Shown here: piece after piece, positions 1 through 5,524 of the stretch
How the letters are laid out: each line of letters opens with the position of its first letter
How positions within the stretch are numbered: the first letter of the stretch is position 1
Assembly (NCBI GenBank): GCA_022447485.1
Contig: JAKVCH010000219.1
Location: 1-5,726, forward strand
DNA length: 5,726 nt
Direction of reading: 5' to 3'
Origin: Polyangiaceae bacterium
GTDB taxonomy: Bacteria > Myxococcota_A > Polyangia > Polyangiales > Polyangiaceae
Position numbers and translations under genes: made by a program
Notes under the pieces: generated by a model
What the model was told of the DNA's origin: nothing
What the model saw: only the letters and a program-made list of their open reading frames with translations
Databases searched by the model: none

Positions 1-464
1 TTGGAAACTAAGGCAATCACAAGGAGGAAGAGCAACATGCCTAAACGTCGAAGGGAATAGAGAATCGATCGGGAGCGACTCAGCCCCGCCCGAGCTTTCA
101 ACTCCGCGACCAACTGCGGATTCGTTTCCTCTAACACCGCGTAAAAAGGGATCTCGGCAAATGCGCCGAAAAGGGTGTTGACCGCAACGAGGGCAATCGG
201 AGTAGCCACCAGTAAAAGAACAATCGAGCCGATACCTCGCATGATCCAGCGAGCGAAAATCTCCCATTGGCTGAGCGACTCATTGATAGGCAGATAATAA
301 AAAAGAGCCCAAATCCCCAGCCCCAAAAACAAGAGATTCAAGGCACCGGCAAAGAGCGTCAACCAAAGATAGACGCGTCGAAGACTGCGACACCGCGCAG
401 CTCGCCCAAGCCCGGCAAATGCCAGGTCGGCCCCTCGCAGAAATCGTTCGATAAAATCAATCAC
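1..464 (-). CDS. EI24/CysZ-like integral membrane protein (N-terminal part, gene leaves window)
   Basis: An open minus-strand frame runs from a stop at 519-521 to the left edge, giving 154 visible residues from the proposed GTG start at 464. It reads as a polytopic inner-membrane protein. An amphipathic N-terminus (IDFIERFLRGADLAF) and an Arg-rich stretch at 21-30 precede TM1 at about 31-57. TM2 is at about 79-101, followed by an NTLFGAFAEIPF segment, a polar loop with RSRS at 130-133, and a third hydrophobic segment from 141. This order and the N-terminal 'FLRG' start resemble the EI24/CysZ family, in which E. coli CysZ is a sulfate transporter. The resemblance is recalled by eye, so the transport role is not assigned. 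No ATG lies upstream in frame. GTG 464 is chosen because it puts the family-like N-terminus at residue 1, but no good Shine-Dalgarno precedes it. The gene is divergent from the flagellin gene. Confidence 0.6.
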   Translation of the reverse strand, partial: MIDFIERFLRGADLAFAGLGRAARCRSLRRVYLWLTLFAGALNLLFLGLGIWALFYYLPINESLSQWEIFARWIMRGIGSIVLLLVATPIALVAVNTLFGAFAEIPFYAVLEETNPQLVAELKARAGLSRSRSILYSLRRLGMLLFLLVIALVS

Positions 465-623
465 GGTCGGAGAATAGAACTCAAAGAAGCCGGCCGCTAG
501 TTCGGCTAACTTGGCCTCTCATCAGGGTTGAGTCGACGGGCGCAACCAGCCGAAAACAGCCAGTTCTGATTTTATTTTCCCCCGAAGTACGATTTTGTTC
601 CACCCAAGCGCCGCTCAGCCGTT

Positions 624-631
624 CCCCCCCC
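624..631. repeat. C8 homopolymer tract upstream of flagellin
   Basis: Eight consecutive C residues lie 63 bp before the flagellin start codon, in the spacer between the divergent genes. Tracts of this length can change length by slipped-strand mispairing, and in other bacteria they vary promoter spacing or leader structure of surface genes. Whether this one varies cannot be told from a single sequence. Confidence 0.5.
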
Positions 632-655
632 TTGTCTGGCAACGGAAGCCAACAC

Positions 656-670
656 GCCACTTCGAGTGGC
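656..670 (+). promoter_or_regulatory. 6-bp stem-loop in flagellin 5' leader
   Basis: GCCACT (656-661) pairs perfectly with AGTGGC (665-670) around a TCG loop, 11 nt before the Shine-Dalgarno. The left arm could instead pair with the TGGC at 637-640, so the two leader hairpins may be alternatives. It may stabilise the abundant flagellin mRNA or set the spacing between the two GGA motifs. Neither role is shown. Confidence 0.4.
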
Positions 671-681
671 TCTCGACCCAC

Positions 682-686
682 GGAGG
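682..686 (+). promoter_or_regulatory. Strong Shine-Dalgarno of flagellin (decides start)
   Basis: GGAGG at 682-686 is followed by an 8-nt spacer to the first ATG at 695 and 11 nt to the second at 698. The first of the tandem ATGs is therefore preferred, and the longer open frame beginning near 632 is excluded. It is the best ribosome-binding site I can see in the window, in keeping with a very abundant product. Confidence 0.75.
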
Positions 687-694
687 GGGAAATT

Positions 695-1513
695 ATGATG
701 AATATCAATACAAACGTCAGTGCACTCAATGCTCAAAAAAATCTAAGCCGCAATCAAAAGAATCTAGCCAGTAGCTTCTCAAGGCTCTCCAGTGGCCTTC
801 GAGTCAACTCCGCAGCCGACGATGCCGCTGGTCTAGCCGTGAGTGAAGGAATGAAATCTCAGGTTCGCTCTTACGCGGTAGCCGAAAGAAATGCCGCTGA
901 CGGTATTTCCATGGCCCAGACGGCGGAAGGCGCACTCGGTGAAGTCCATAGTGTGCTGGGGCGCATGCGCGAACTCGCCATGCAGTCGGCAAATGGTACG
1001 TTAACCAATAGCGACCGCTCTCATATCGATACGGAATTCACCGCTCTGCAGAGTGAGATTAGTCGAATCCAAGGCGCATCAAGCTTTAATGGCGTGAGCG
1101 TTATTGGAGCAGGAACCGCCAGCGTCGATTTTCAAGTCGGATTAGGAACAAGCACCAATGATACCATCTCCGTCACATTCGGCGGCGTAGGCTTAACGAC
1201 CGTCCTCGCTTCTACAACCGGGGTTGGTACAGCAACGGGCGCTTCAACCTCCTTGGCTCGTATTGATGCGGCGATCAGCACAGTATCTGGTTCGCGTGCT
1301 GGATTCGGTGCTGCAATGAATCGTTTGGATGTAGCGAGCAGTAACGTTCAAACGATGCGCATCAATCTGGAAGCCGCGAGTTCACGAATCACTGATGTTG
1401 ATGTGGCCGCAGAGACCTCACGCCTTTCAAGGAATCAAGTGTTGACTCAAGCTGGTGTCTCCGTGCTTGCACAAGCGAATCAGTTGCCGCAGATGGCGTT
1501 CGGGTTAATCTAA
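695..1513 (+). CDS. fliC: Flagellin, flagellar filament subunit
   Basis: This 272-residue protein is the building block of the flagellar filament and is exported by the flagellar type III system. The N-terminal D0/D1 region (about 1-140) carries the hallmark stretches INTNVSALNAQKNL, RLSSGLRVNSAADDAAGLAVSE and LGRMRELAMQSANGT. The C-terminal region (about 185-272) carries SRAGFGAAMNRLD, the SRITDVDVAAETSRL block, and ends ANQLPQMAFGLI. Only about 45-50 Gly/Thr/Ser-rich residues link the two halves, so the variable D2/D3 domains are nearly absent, making it shorter than the roughly 500-residue enteric flagellins. There is no Cys, as is usual for filament proteins. Residues 88-98 keep most of the D1 segment recognised by TLR5 in enteric flagellins. 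The gene stands alone, with no fliD, fliS, flaG or second flagellin beside it. No clear sigma-28 or sigma-54 promoter is visible. The symbol follows function; orthology to enteric fliC is not tested. Confidence 0.95.
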   Translation: MMNINTNVSALNAQKNLSRNQKNLASSFSRLSSGLRVNSAADDAAGLAVSEGMKSQVRSYAVAERNAADGISMAQTAEGALGEVHSVLGRMRELAMQSANGTLTNSDRSHIDTEFTALQSEISRIQGASSFNGVSVIGAGTASVDFQVGLGTSTNDTISVTFGGVGLTTVLASTTGVGTATGASTSLARIDAAISTVSGSRAGFGAAMNRLDVASSNVQTMRINLEAASSRITDVDVAAETSRLSRNQVLTQAGVSVLAQANQLPQMAFGLI

Positions 1514-1539
1514 GTCACGGCAAGAGCCAAAAGGAAAGC

Positions 1540-2316
1540 CTAGGAAGACGCCCGGACGAAGACCAGTCGGGCGTCTTCGCTTTGTCCTGCGTCGAAGCAA
1601 TAGCCCGCGGATTGAAACTGCTTCAAGGCATCAAGCGACTGCACTCGATTCTCAATCATGTAGCGAGCCATCATGCCTCGGGCCTTCTTCGCGTAGAACG
1701 AGATAATCTTTTGCTGGCCGTCTCTCTCCTCCAAAAAGACGCAATCAATCACGGGTACGTTCAGCTCGTCTCGGCGAATCGCGCCGAAGTATTCTTCGGA
1801 AGCTAAGTTGACGAGCGCAGGGCTTTTCGTCTTCTTCATTTGCTTATTCACAGCCTGAGTGATTTCGGAGCCCCAAAACTCGTAAAGCGATCGCCCCCGA
1901 GAAGTCTTGAGACGTCGGCCCATCTCTAAACGATAAGGCTGAATTGCATCCAGGGGACGCAATACCCCGTAGAGGCCGGAAAGTATCCAAACTCGCTCTT
2001 GGGCAAACTGAATATCTTCGGAACTGAGCTCTTTCGCACTGAGCCCTGAATAGGTGTCGCCGTTGAAGGCGAGGACAGCATGCCGACTGCCTAGGGGCTT
2101 CTTCTGACTCACATCGAAGTCCTGGAAGCGTTGATGGTTCAGCTCAGCAAGTTTATCGCTGAGCTTCATCAATTTCTTCACCTCGGTCACGCTCAAGGAG
2201 CGGGCCTCTTCGATCAACTCATAGGTGCTAGCCAAAAGAGCCGGGGCCGTGCTCTTGTAGGACGCCTGGTCTGATTCGAAATCGAGTTTTTTCGCTGGAG
2301 AAAGCAGGGCAAACAC
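1540..2316 (-). CDS. yaaA: YaaA family peroxide stress protein (DUF328/UPF0246)
   Basis: From the chosen GTG start this is 258 residues, the same length as E. coli YaaA as I recall it. In E. coli, YaaA is OxyR-controlled and lowers intracellular unincorporated iron during H2O2 stress, limiting Fenton damage; a DNA-binding fold has also been reported. Family blocks appear in order: LLSPAKKLDFE (4-14), FNGDTYSGL (84-92), LSGLYGVLRPLDAIQPYRLEMG (112-133), LVNLASEEYF (168-177) and SFYAKKARGMMARYMI (206-221). The frame stays open upstream to a TTG at 2439, but GTG 2316 places VFALLSPAK exactly on the family start MLILISPAK. No clear Shine-Dalgarno precedes it. It lies 123 bp downstream of the cytochrome c peroxidase gene on the same strand. 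The 3' codons double as the hairpin shared with flagellin. Confidence 0.92.
   Translation of the reverse strand: MFALLSPAKKLDFESDQASYKSTAPALLASTYELIEEARSLSVTEVKKLMKLSDKLAELNHQRFQDFDVSQKKPLGSRHAVLAFNGDTYSGLSAKELSSEDIQFAQERVWILSGLYGVLRPLDAIQPYRLEMGRRLKTSRGRSLYEFWGSEITQAVNKQMKKTKSPALVNLASEEYFGAIRRDELNVPVIDCVFLEERDGQQKIISFYAKKARGMMARYMIENRVQSLDALKQFQSAGYCFDAGQSEDARLVFVRASS
1544..1578. terminator. Hairpin terminator between convergent flagellin and yaaA, inside yaaA 3' codons
   Basis: A perfect 11-bp GC-rich inverted repeat, GAAGACGCCCG (1544-1554) against CGGGCGTCTTC (1568-1578), encloses a 13-nt loop. It begins 30 nt after the flagellin stop. On the plus strand it is followed by only GCTTTG, a weak T-tract. 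On the minus strand it is followed by a T-richer CCTAGGCTTTCCTTTT, so it may end both transcripts. The stem is coding sequence: it encodes the last 11-12 residues of YaaA (stop at 1540-1542). Confidence 0.65.
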
Positions 2317-2377
2317 AGTGTCGTCTAGGCTGGCTCGCAGTCTGTGTCGAGGGGTAAAGATAGTTTCCCTTTCCACG

Positions 2378-2420
2378 AAAAAAGAGAGCCTACGAGCAAA
2401 GAGTGAGAAGGTCTCTGCTC
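2378..2420 (-). terminator. Possible terminator after the cytochrome c peroxidase gene
   Basis: On the minus strand GAGCAGAGA (2420-2412) pairs with TCTTTGCTC (2402-2394), a 9-bp stem with one G-U pair and a 9-nt loop. A run of six T (2383-2378) follows after 10 nt. That gap is longer than in a typical intrinsic terminator, and an alternative bulged stem reaching GGCTCTC next to the T-run is possible. If it works, it partly separates yaaA from the peroxidase transcript. Confidence 0.35.
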
Positions 2421-2439
2421 GGAGATTTTTTCTCGGCAA

Positions 2440-3549
2440 TCAGGAAGGGTCTGCCGCGGGTGTATTGGGACCTGAAGGTGGTAAGCTAGGCTCGCGAATA
2501 TAATCTTCAGGAACCTCTCCTTTCAAAGTTCCCATCCAGGCAGCGATATCTTTCGCGTCTTTCTCGGATATCGTTTTGCCGAGCTGATACTCGCCCATCA
2601 TTTGAATTGCTTCAACGAGGCTGCCTACGCTACCGTCATGAAAGTAAGGGGCTGTCTCGGTAATATTACGCAATGAGGGCACCTTGAAGATCATCTTGTC
2701 GCTGTCTTTCTTGGTCACTTCGTAACGCCCCTGATCCTTCTGATTGGGCCAAGGTTTCATGGCTCCCAGCTTTTGGTAAGTGCCCCCACCAAGCAAAGTC
2801 CCAGTATGACAAGCGTTACAGCCAGCCTCATTAAAAGCGATAAACCCTCTTTTTTCTTTCGGAGAGAGAGAGTTCTGATCTCCACTGAGAAATTTATCCC
2901 AGCGCGCAGGGGTGATCAGCTTCGACTCGAAAGCGCCCATCGCGTCTCCGGCGTTGGTCAGAGTGACCGGATCTTTCTTGTCGGGGAACGCTGCAGCAAA
3001 AAGAGGCTGATAGCCTGGAATCGACTTGAGAACCGCTGTGACCGACTCCTCGGTATGGGCCATTTCCACTGGGTTCAAAATTGGCTGGGTTGCCTGATGC
3101 TCGACATGGGGGGAGCGACCATCCCAAAACTGCACGAAGTGACCGGCAGCATTGTAGACCGAAGGCGAGTTTCTGGCTCCCGGCTGCCCGCGATGTCCAG
3201 GGGATACCGCAAGGTTATCGACGCCATAGCGCTGAAGGTCGTGACAAGTATTACAGCTGATATCGTGGTTTTTCGAGAGACGCTTGTCGAAGTAGAGCTG
3301 CCGTCCAAGATTGACCTTCGCTTCGCTCACGGGCTTTTCTTTCGAGACCAGGTCGGTGGCAAGTGGGGGCTGGTAAAGCCCGAGCATGGCCGGAGTAATT
3401 TCTGCCTTCTTTTTCACAGGTTTTTCAGCAGCCTGCGTCGCGGCCTGCTCCTTTTTAGCAGGCTCGGACTTCTTGGAGTCACAGGCTGCCGTGGCCACAA
3501 GAGCCGAGGAGCCCATAAAAAAACTGACGAGCTTGAGCGATTGATGCAT
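2440..3549 (-). CDS. ccp: Di-heme cytochrome c peroxidase, probably lipid-anchored
   Basis: This 369-residue enzyme is predicted to reduce H2O2 to water in the periplasm with electrons from small cytochromes. Heme sites are CNTCH at 99-103 and CNACH at 244-248. Several residues match P. aeruginosa CcpA by spacing from the first heme His (103): His119 (+16), Trp142 in FWDGR (+39) and Glu162 in NPVEM (+59). APYFHDGSV is at 300-308. Met317/318 in QMMGEYQLG is the likely axial Met of the electron-transfer heme. This favours a true bacterial CCP over MauG. Start ATG 3549 has AGGA 7 nt upstream and begins a signal peptide ending VATAAC (Cys23), an imperfect lipobox; the frame's further 5' extension is not supported. 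A Lys/Ala-rich tether (about 25-50) leads to the catalytic domain, and a Pro-rich tail (352-369) ends it. yaaA lies downstream on the same strand. Confidence 0.93.
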   Translation of the reverse strand: MHQSLKLVSFFMGSSALVATAACDSKKSEPAKKEQAATQAAEKPVKKKAEITPAMLGLYQPPLATDLVSKEKPVSEAKVNLGRQLYFDKRLSKNHDISCNTCHDLQRYGVDNLAVSPGHRGQPGARNSPSVYNAAGHFVQFWDGRSPHVEHQATQPILNPVEMAHTEESVTAVLKSIPGYQPLFAAAFPDKKDPVTLTNAGDAMGAFESKLITPARWDKFLSGDQNSLSPKEKRGFIAFNEAGCNACHTGTLLGGGTYQKLGAMKPWPNQKDQGRYEVTKKDSDKMIFKVPSLRNITETAPYFHDGSVGSLVEAIQMMGEYQLGKTISEKDAKDIAAWMGTLKGEVPEDYIREPSLPPSGPNTPAADPS

Positions 3550-3565
3550 CTTCGGGTCCTTTTCT

Positions 3566-3616
3566 GACGGAACAAATATCCGCCCCATCTCATTCCATGC
3601 AATCACAGGTTCCGTC
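3566..3616 (-). promoter_or_regulatory. 8-bp inverted repeat flanking the peroxidase promoter region
   Basis: GACGGAAC at 3566-3573 and its exact complement GTTCCGTC at 3609-3616 lie 43 bp apart start to start, close to four helical turns, just upstream of the peroxidase start. A weak promoter-like pair on the minus strand (TTGCAT, 16 bp, GATATT) sits between them. The repeat could be a looping operator or a leader stem. An 8-bp match in about 220 bp could also be chance. I see no FNR-type or PerR-type box. Confidence 0.25.
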
Positions 3617-3767
3617 GGCTCTGCAATCCCCAGGGACGAATCGTTACGAAACTCAGTGTTCCTAAGCAAGCTCAGTATTCTTGTTCAGAAAAATCTACTG
3701 CCGAAAGCGAAAGCGATTGGCAAAGGATACCACCAAATGCGGATTGGTCGAATCTCTGCTCTCGCAC

Positions 3768-4832
3768 CTATTCCAAGGGGCAGACTCTCAAGTCAAGGTC
3801 TTCCAGCACCGGCCAATCAAGAATGAAACTGTATTCGATTGGCTGAGTGACAGTAATTCGATAATCCCCCCCAGCCACGTCTGCCTTCTCGATTTCCAGA
3901 TTATTCGGCGGTCCGTAGCTCATGGTCAGCTTGTAGCCGTCATTTTCGGGGGGCGCGCCACCCATTCCGTTGCCCGAGTCGCTCGACAGGTTGTCTGGCG
4001 AACCGCCCATCGAGTCAGCATTGAGTAATTCGTCCCAATCTACCTCGGGATCGAATTGTATCTCGACTTCTGAAGCGCCTTCGAGATAGCCAGTACCAAC
4101 CAAGTTCACAAAAGTGGTGTAGGGTCCATTAAATCGAAAGCCGGGAAAGTCGCTAAAGTCATCGTAATCGATCACGGTCTCTGGACTCGTGGGCTTCTTA
4201 ATCACAATCGAAAAACTGCCTGCAATCACCCCGGCAAAATCAACTTGATTATTGATGTACATGGCCGTACCGGAGCCGCCGAAGCGAGGGATCCGTGATT
4301 GAGAGGTGCGAATATGAGATTGCACAATCCGCATCAAGCACTCTCCACCTTCTTCCTCCCTGACATCAATACGACGCATCATTGTGCTGAGCTGCTGAAA
4401 CTCAGCGAGGCCCTCGATATTGAGACGATTTTCGCCCAATTCGACGCGATAGGTTTTTGTCTGATTGATCGTTCTACGTTGGGCACCCGCGCGCGATGAA
4501 ATGCCGCCGGTTTCCTTCGGCAAGCTATATTCATCAACACTCATTAACTCCAGGCTACTCCCGACAAATTGATATGAGCCAACGAGCGCCAACACCGAAG
4601 TATTTCGGCCCACCCGGGAAAGCATGAAGTTGCCGCCATCGCTCAGCACCAGATAATAAGCACCGTCATCATCGACGCTCACCCAGGTGGTTGCCTGGCC
4701 TTCCAAGGGCGAGAGCTTGTCTAGAGGTTCCAGAAAATCTGGGTAAGGGCCCAGATTACATGCCGAGGGGAAAAGGCTTAGTCCCGCGACAAGGGCACCA
4801 ACACCTGCCCAGAATTTCTGCCTCAACCTCAT
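3768..4832 (-). CDS. Predicted outer-membrane lipoprotein of unknown function
   Basis: This 354-residue protein is not recognised as a known family. An Arg/Lys N-terminus and a hydrophobic stretch end in LFPSAC (Cys25), a non-ideal lipobox with Pro at -3, so lipidation is likely but not certain. The rest is beta-rich and acidic. The GSYQFVGSSLEL (85-96) and TYRVELGENRLNIEG (127-141) pattern recalls repeated strands of lipocalin-like or META-like domains, which is only a resemblance. A Gly/Ser/Asn/Asp/Pro linker at about 272-299 separates a small C-terminal beta domain ending RVCPLE. Besides Cys25 there are only Cys165 and Cys351, a possible disulfide between the domains. ATG 4832 is chosen over GTG 4844 because it overlaps the stop of the upstream barrel gene as ATGA, which implies translational coupling. 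The run to the peroxidase gene is 218 bp with no convincing terminator. Confidence 0.75.
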   Translation of the reverse strand: MRLRQKFWAGVGALVAGLSLFPSACNLGPYPDFLEPLDKLSPLEGQATTWVSVDDDGAYYLVLSDGGNFMLSRVGRNTSVLALVGSYQFVGSSLELMSVDEYSLPKETGGISSRAGAQRRTINQTKTYRVELGENRLNIEGLAEFQQLSTMMRRIDVREEEGGECLMRIVQSHIRTSQSRIPRFGGSGTAMYINNQVDFAGVIAGSFSIVIKKPTSPETVIDYDDFSDFPGFRFNGPYTTFVNLVGTGYLEGASEVEIQFDPEVDWDELLNADSMGGSPDNLSSDSGNGMGGAPPENDGYKLTMSYGPPNNLEIEKADVAGGDYRITVTQPIEYSFILDWPVLEDLDLRVCPLE

Positions 4833-5455
4833 TCTCCGCCCCACCTTAAGCCAATAGTAGTGGAGAAGATGGCATTCACGGCCAGGTTTAGGTCGCCTGC
4901 TCGGGCAAAGTCCACGAAATCAAAGTCCAATTCTGAGCGAATCCCCATCTCTGGTCGAGCTCCCCAGAGGCTCCCCGGTAGAGAATAATAGGCTTGCCCA
5001 ACAGCGCCTAAACCGAAACTCCAAGTGCTCCACTCCACGTACTGATCAGAGACCAGACGAATGAACTGAGTATGCGCACCCAAACCAAAGTCGAGCTTCC
5101 AAGACTCGGCGATATCGAAACGAGTCCCTAAGCCAAGAAATAAATCGACACCCCGAGCTCGAGAGTAATCTCTCAAGGGAATCATCGTCTGTCCTTCTTG
5201 AGAGGCGCTCAGAGGAATCAACCAGGTCGCTCGAAAAAGTCCCGCAAGGTCGCCACCGTAGCGACCTTCGTAGTTGATGCCCAATTGATGGAGATTGAAT
5301 TTTGAACCAGACGCCGACCTCAGGTGCAGGTATTGATAACTTGGACCGAGAGCGTGCTGATGTTCAAATGCCGCGGCATCCGAACTTGAGCCGAGAAGGC
5401 AGGCTCCCGCGACAAGGATGCCCCAAAGAGCTGGAGTGTGAGCAATACGAACCAT
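4829..5455 (-). CDS. Predicted outer-membrane beta-barrel protein, family not recognised
   Basis: This is a 208-residue exported protein. A hydrophobic h-region (about 9-22) is followed by a likely signal peptidase I site after DAAA (29). Cys19 sits in VAGAC, so lipoprotein processing is a weaker alternative. The mature part (about 179 residues) alternates polar and aromatic/hydrophobic residues in strands, for example SYQYLHLRS, HQLGINYEGRYG, GVDLFLGLGTRFD, WKLDFGLGAHTQFI, WSFGLGAVGQAYYS and FSTTIGLRW. The many Gly-Leu-Gly and aromatic girdle residues fit a small eight-stranded or so barrel. The C-terminus, RWGGE, lacks the classic terminal aromatic residue. ATG 5455 is the only reasonable start. 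An AGGAG lies 16 nt upstream, which is too far to be a good Shine-Dalgarno. Its stop overlaps the start of the downstream lipoprotein gene, so the two probably form one operon. It is divergent from the lipoprotein gene at 5525. Confidence 0.75.
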   Translation of the reverse strand: MVRIAHTPALWGILVAGACLLGSSSDAAAFEHQHALGPSYQYLHLRSASGSKFNLHQLGINYEGRYGGDLAGLFRATWLIPLSASQEGQTMIPLRDYSRARGVDLFLGLGTRFDIAESWKLDFGLGAHTQFIRLVSDQYVEWSTWSFGLGAVGQAYYSLPGSLWGARPEMGIRSELDFDFVDFARAGDLNLAVNAIFSTTIGLRWGGE

Positions 5456-5511
5456 AAATTTAACTGCTGGCTCCTGCCTAGCACGGGCTGGCCCTCACCG
5501 TCAGACCAGGC

Positions 5512-5517
5512 TTTAAT
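5512..5517 (+). promoter_or_regulatory. Candidate -10 element for the right-edge lipoprotein gene
   Basis: TTTAAT matches TATAAT at five of six positions and ends 7 nt before the ATG at 5525, which would place transcription start at or next to the start codon. No good -35 is visible at 16-18 bp upstream. The 69-bp spacer 5456-5524 must hold promoters for both divergent genes. Confidence 0.3.
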
Positions 5518-5524
5518 AGAATTT

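Larger units (their letters stand above)
637..686 (+). promoter_or_regulatory. Putative dual CsrA-binding leader of the flagellin mRNA
   Basis: Two CsrA-like GGA motifs lie 38 nt apart. The upstream one, AACGGAAG at 641-648, falls in the 7-nt loop of a short hairpin with TGGC (637-640) pairing GCCA (648-651). The downstream one, CACGGAGG at 679-686, fits the CANGGANG-type consensus and contains the flagellin Shine-Dalgarno. CsrA prefers GGA in hairpin loops and represses by bridging an upstream site and the ribosome-binding site. This is the known arrangement on B. subtilis hag mRNA, where FliW counteracts CsrA. A Shine-Dalgarno naturally contains GGA, so the downstream match alone means little; the loop-displayed upstream copy gives the call its weight. 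Confidence 0.4.

Noticed and set aside
267..500. Plus-strand open frame of 77 codons.
   Set aside because: It is antisense to the membrane-protein frame, has low-complexity polar composition and no family features.
512..527. Sigma-54-like TGGCCTCTCATCAGGG.
   Set aside because: The -24 GG has correct spacing but the -12 GC is GG and the flanking bases do not fit.
549..556. GCCGAAAA resembling the sigma-28 -10 element GCCGATAA upstream of flagellin.
   Set aside because: Seven of eight bases match, but no TAAA-like -35 lies at the required distance (530-533 reads GAGT), so it is not called.
2773..3567. Plus-strand open frame of 264 codons.
   Set aside because: It lies wholly antisense to the cytochrome c peroxidase, whose heme and ligand motifs are unmistakable.
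3702..3716. Tandem CGAAAG repeat (2.5 copies).
   Set aside because: Too short and too few copies to mean anything; probably chance.
3732..3748. ACCAA/TTGGT hairpin after the predicted lipoprotein gene as a terminator.
   Set aside because: The stem is only 5 bp and AT-rich, with no following T-run on the minus strand.
3681..4028. Plus-strand open frame of 115 codons beginning in the spacer.
   Set aside because: It is mostly antisense to the predicted lipoprotein, and shows no signal peptide, domain or Shine-Dalgarno.
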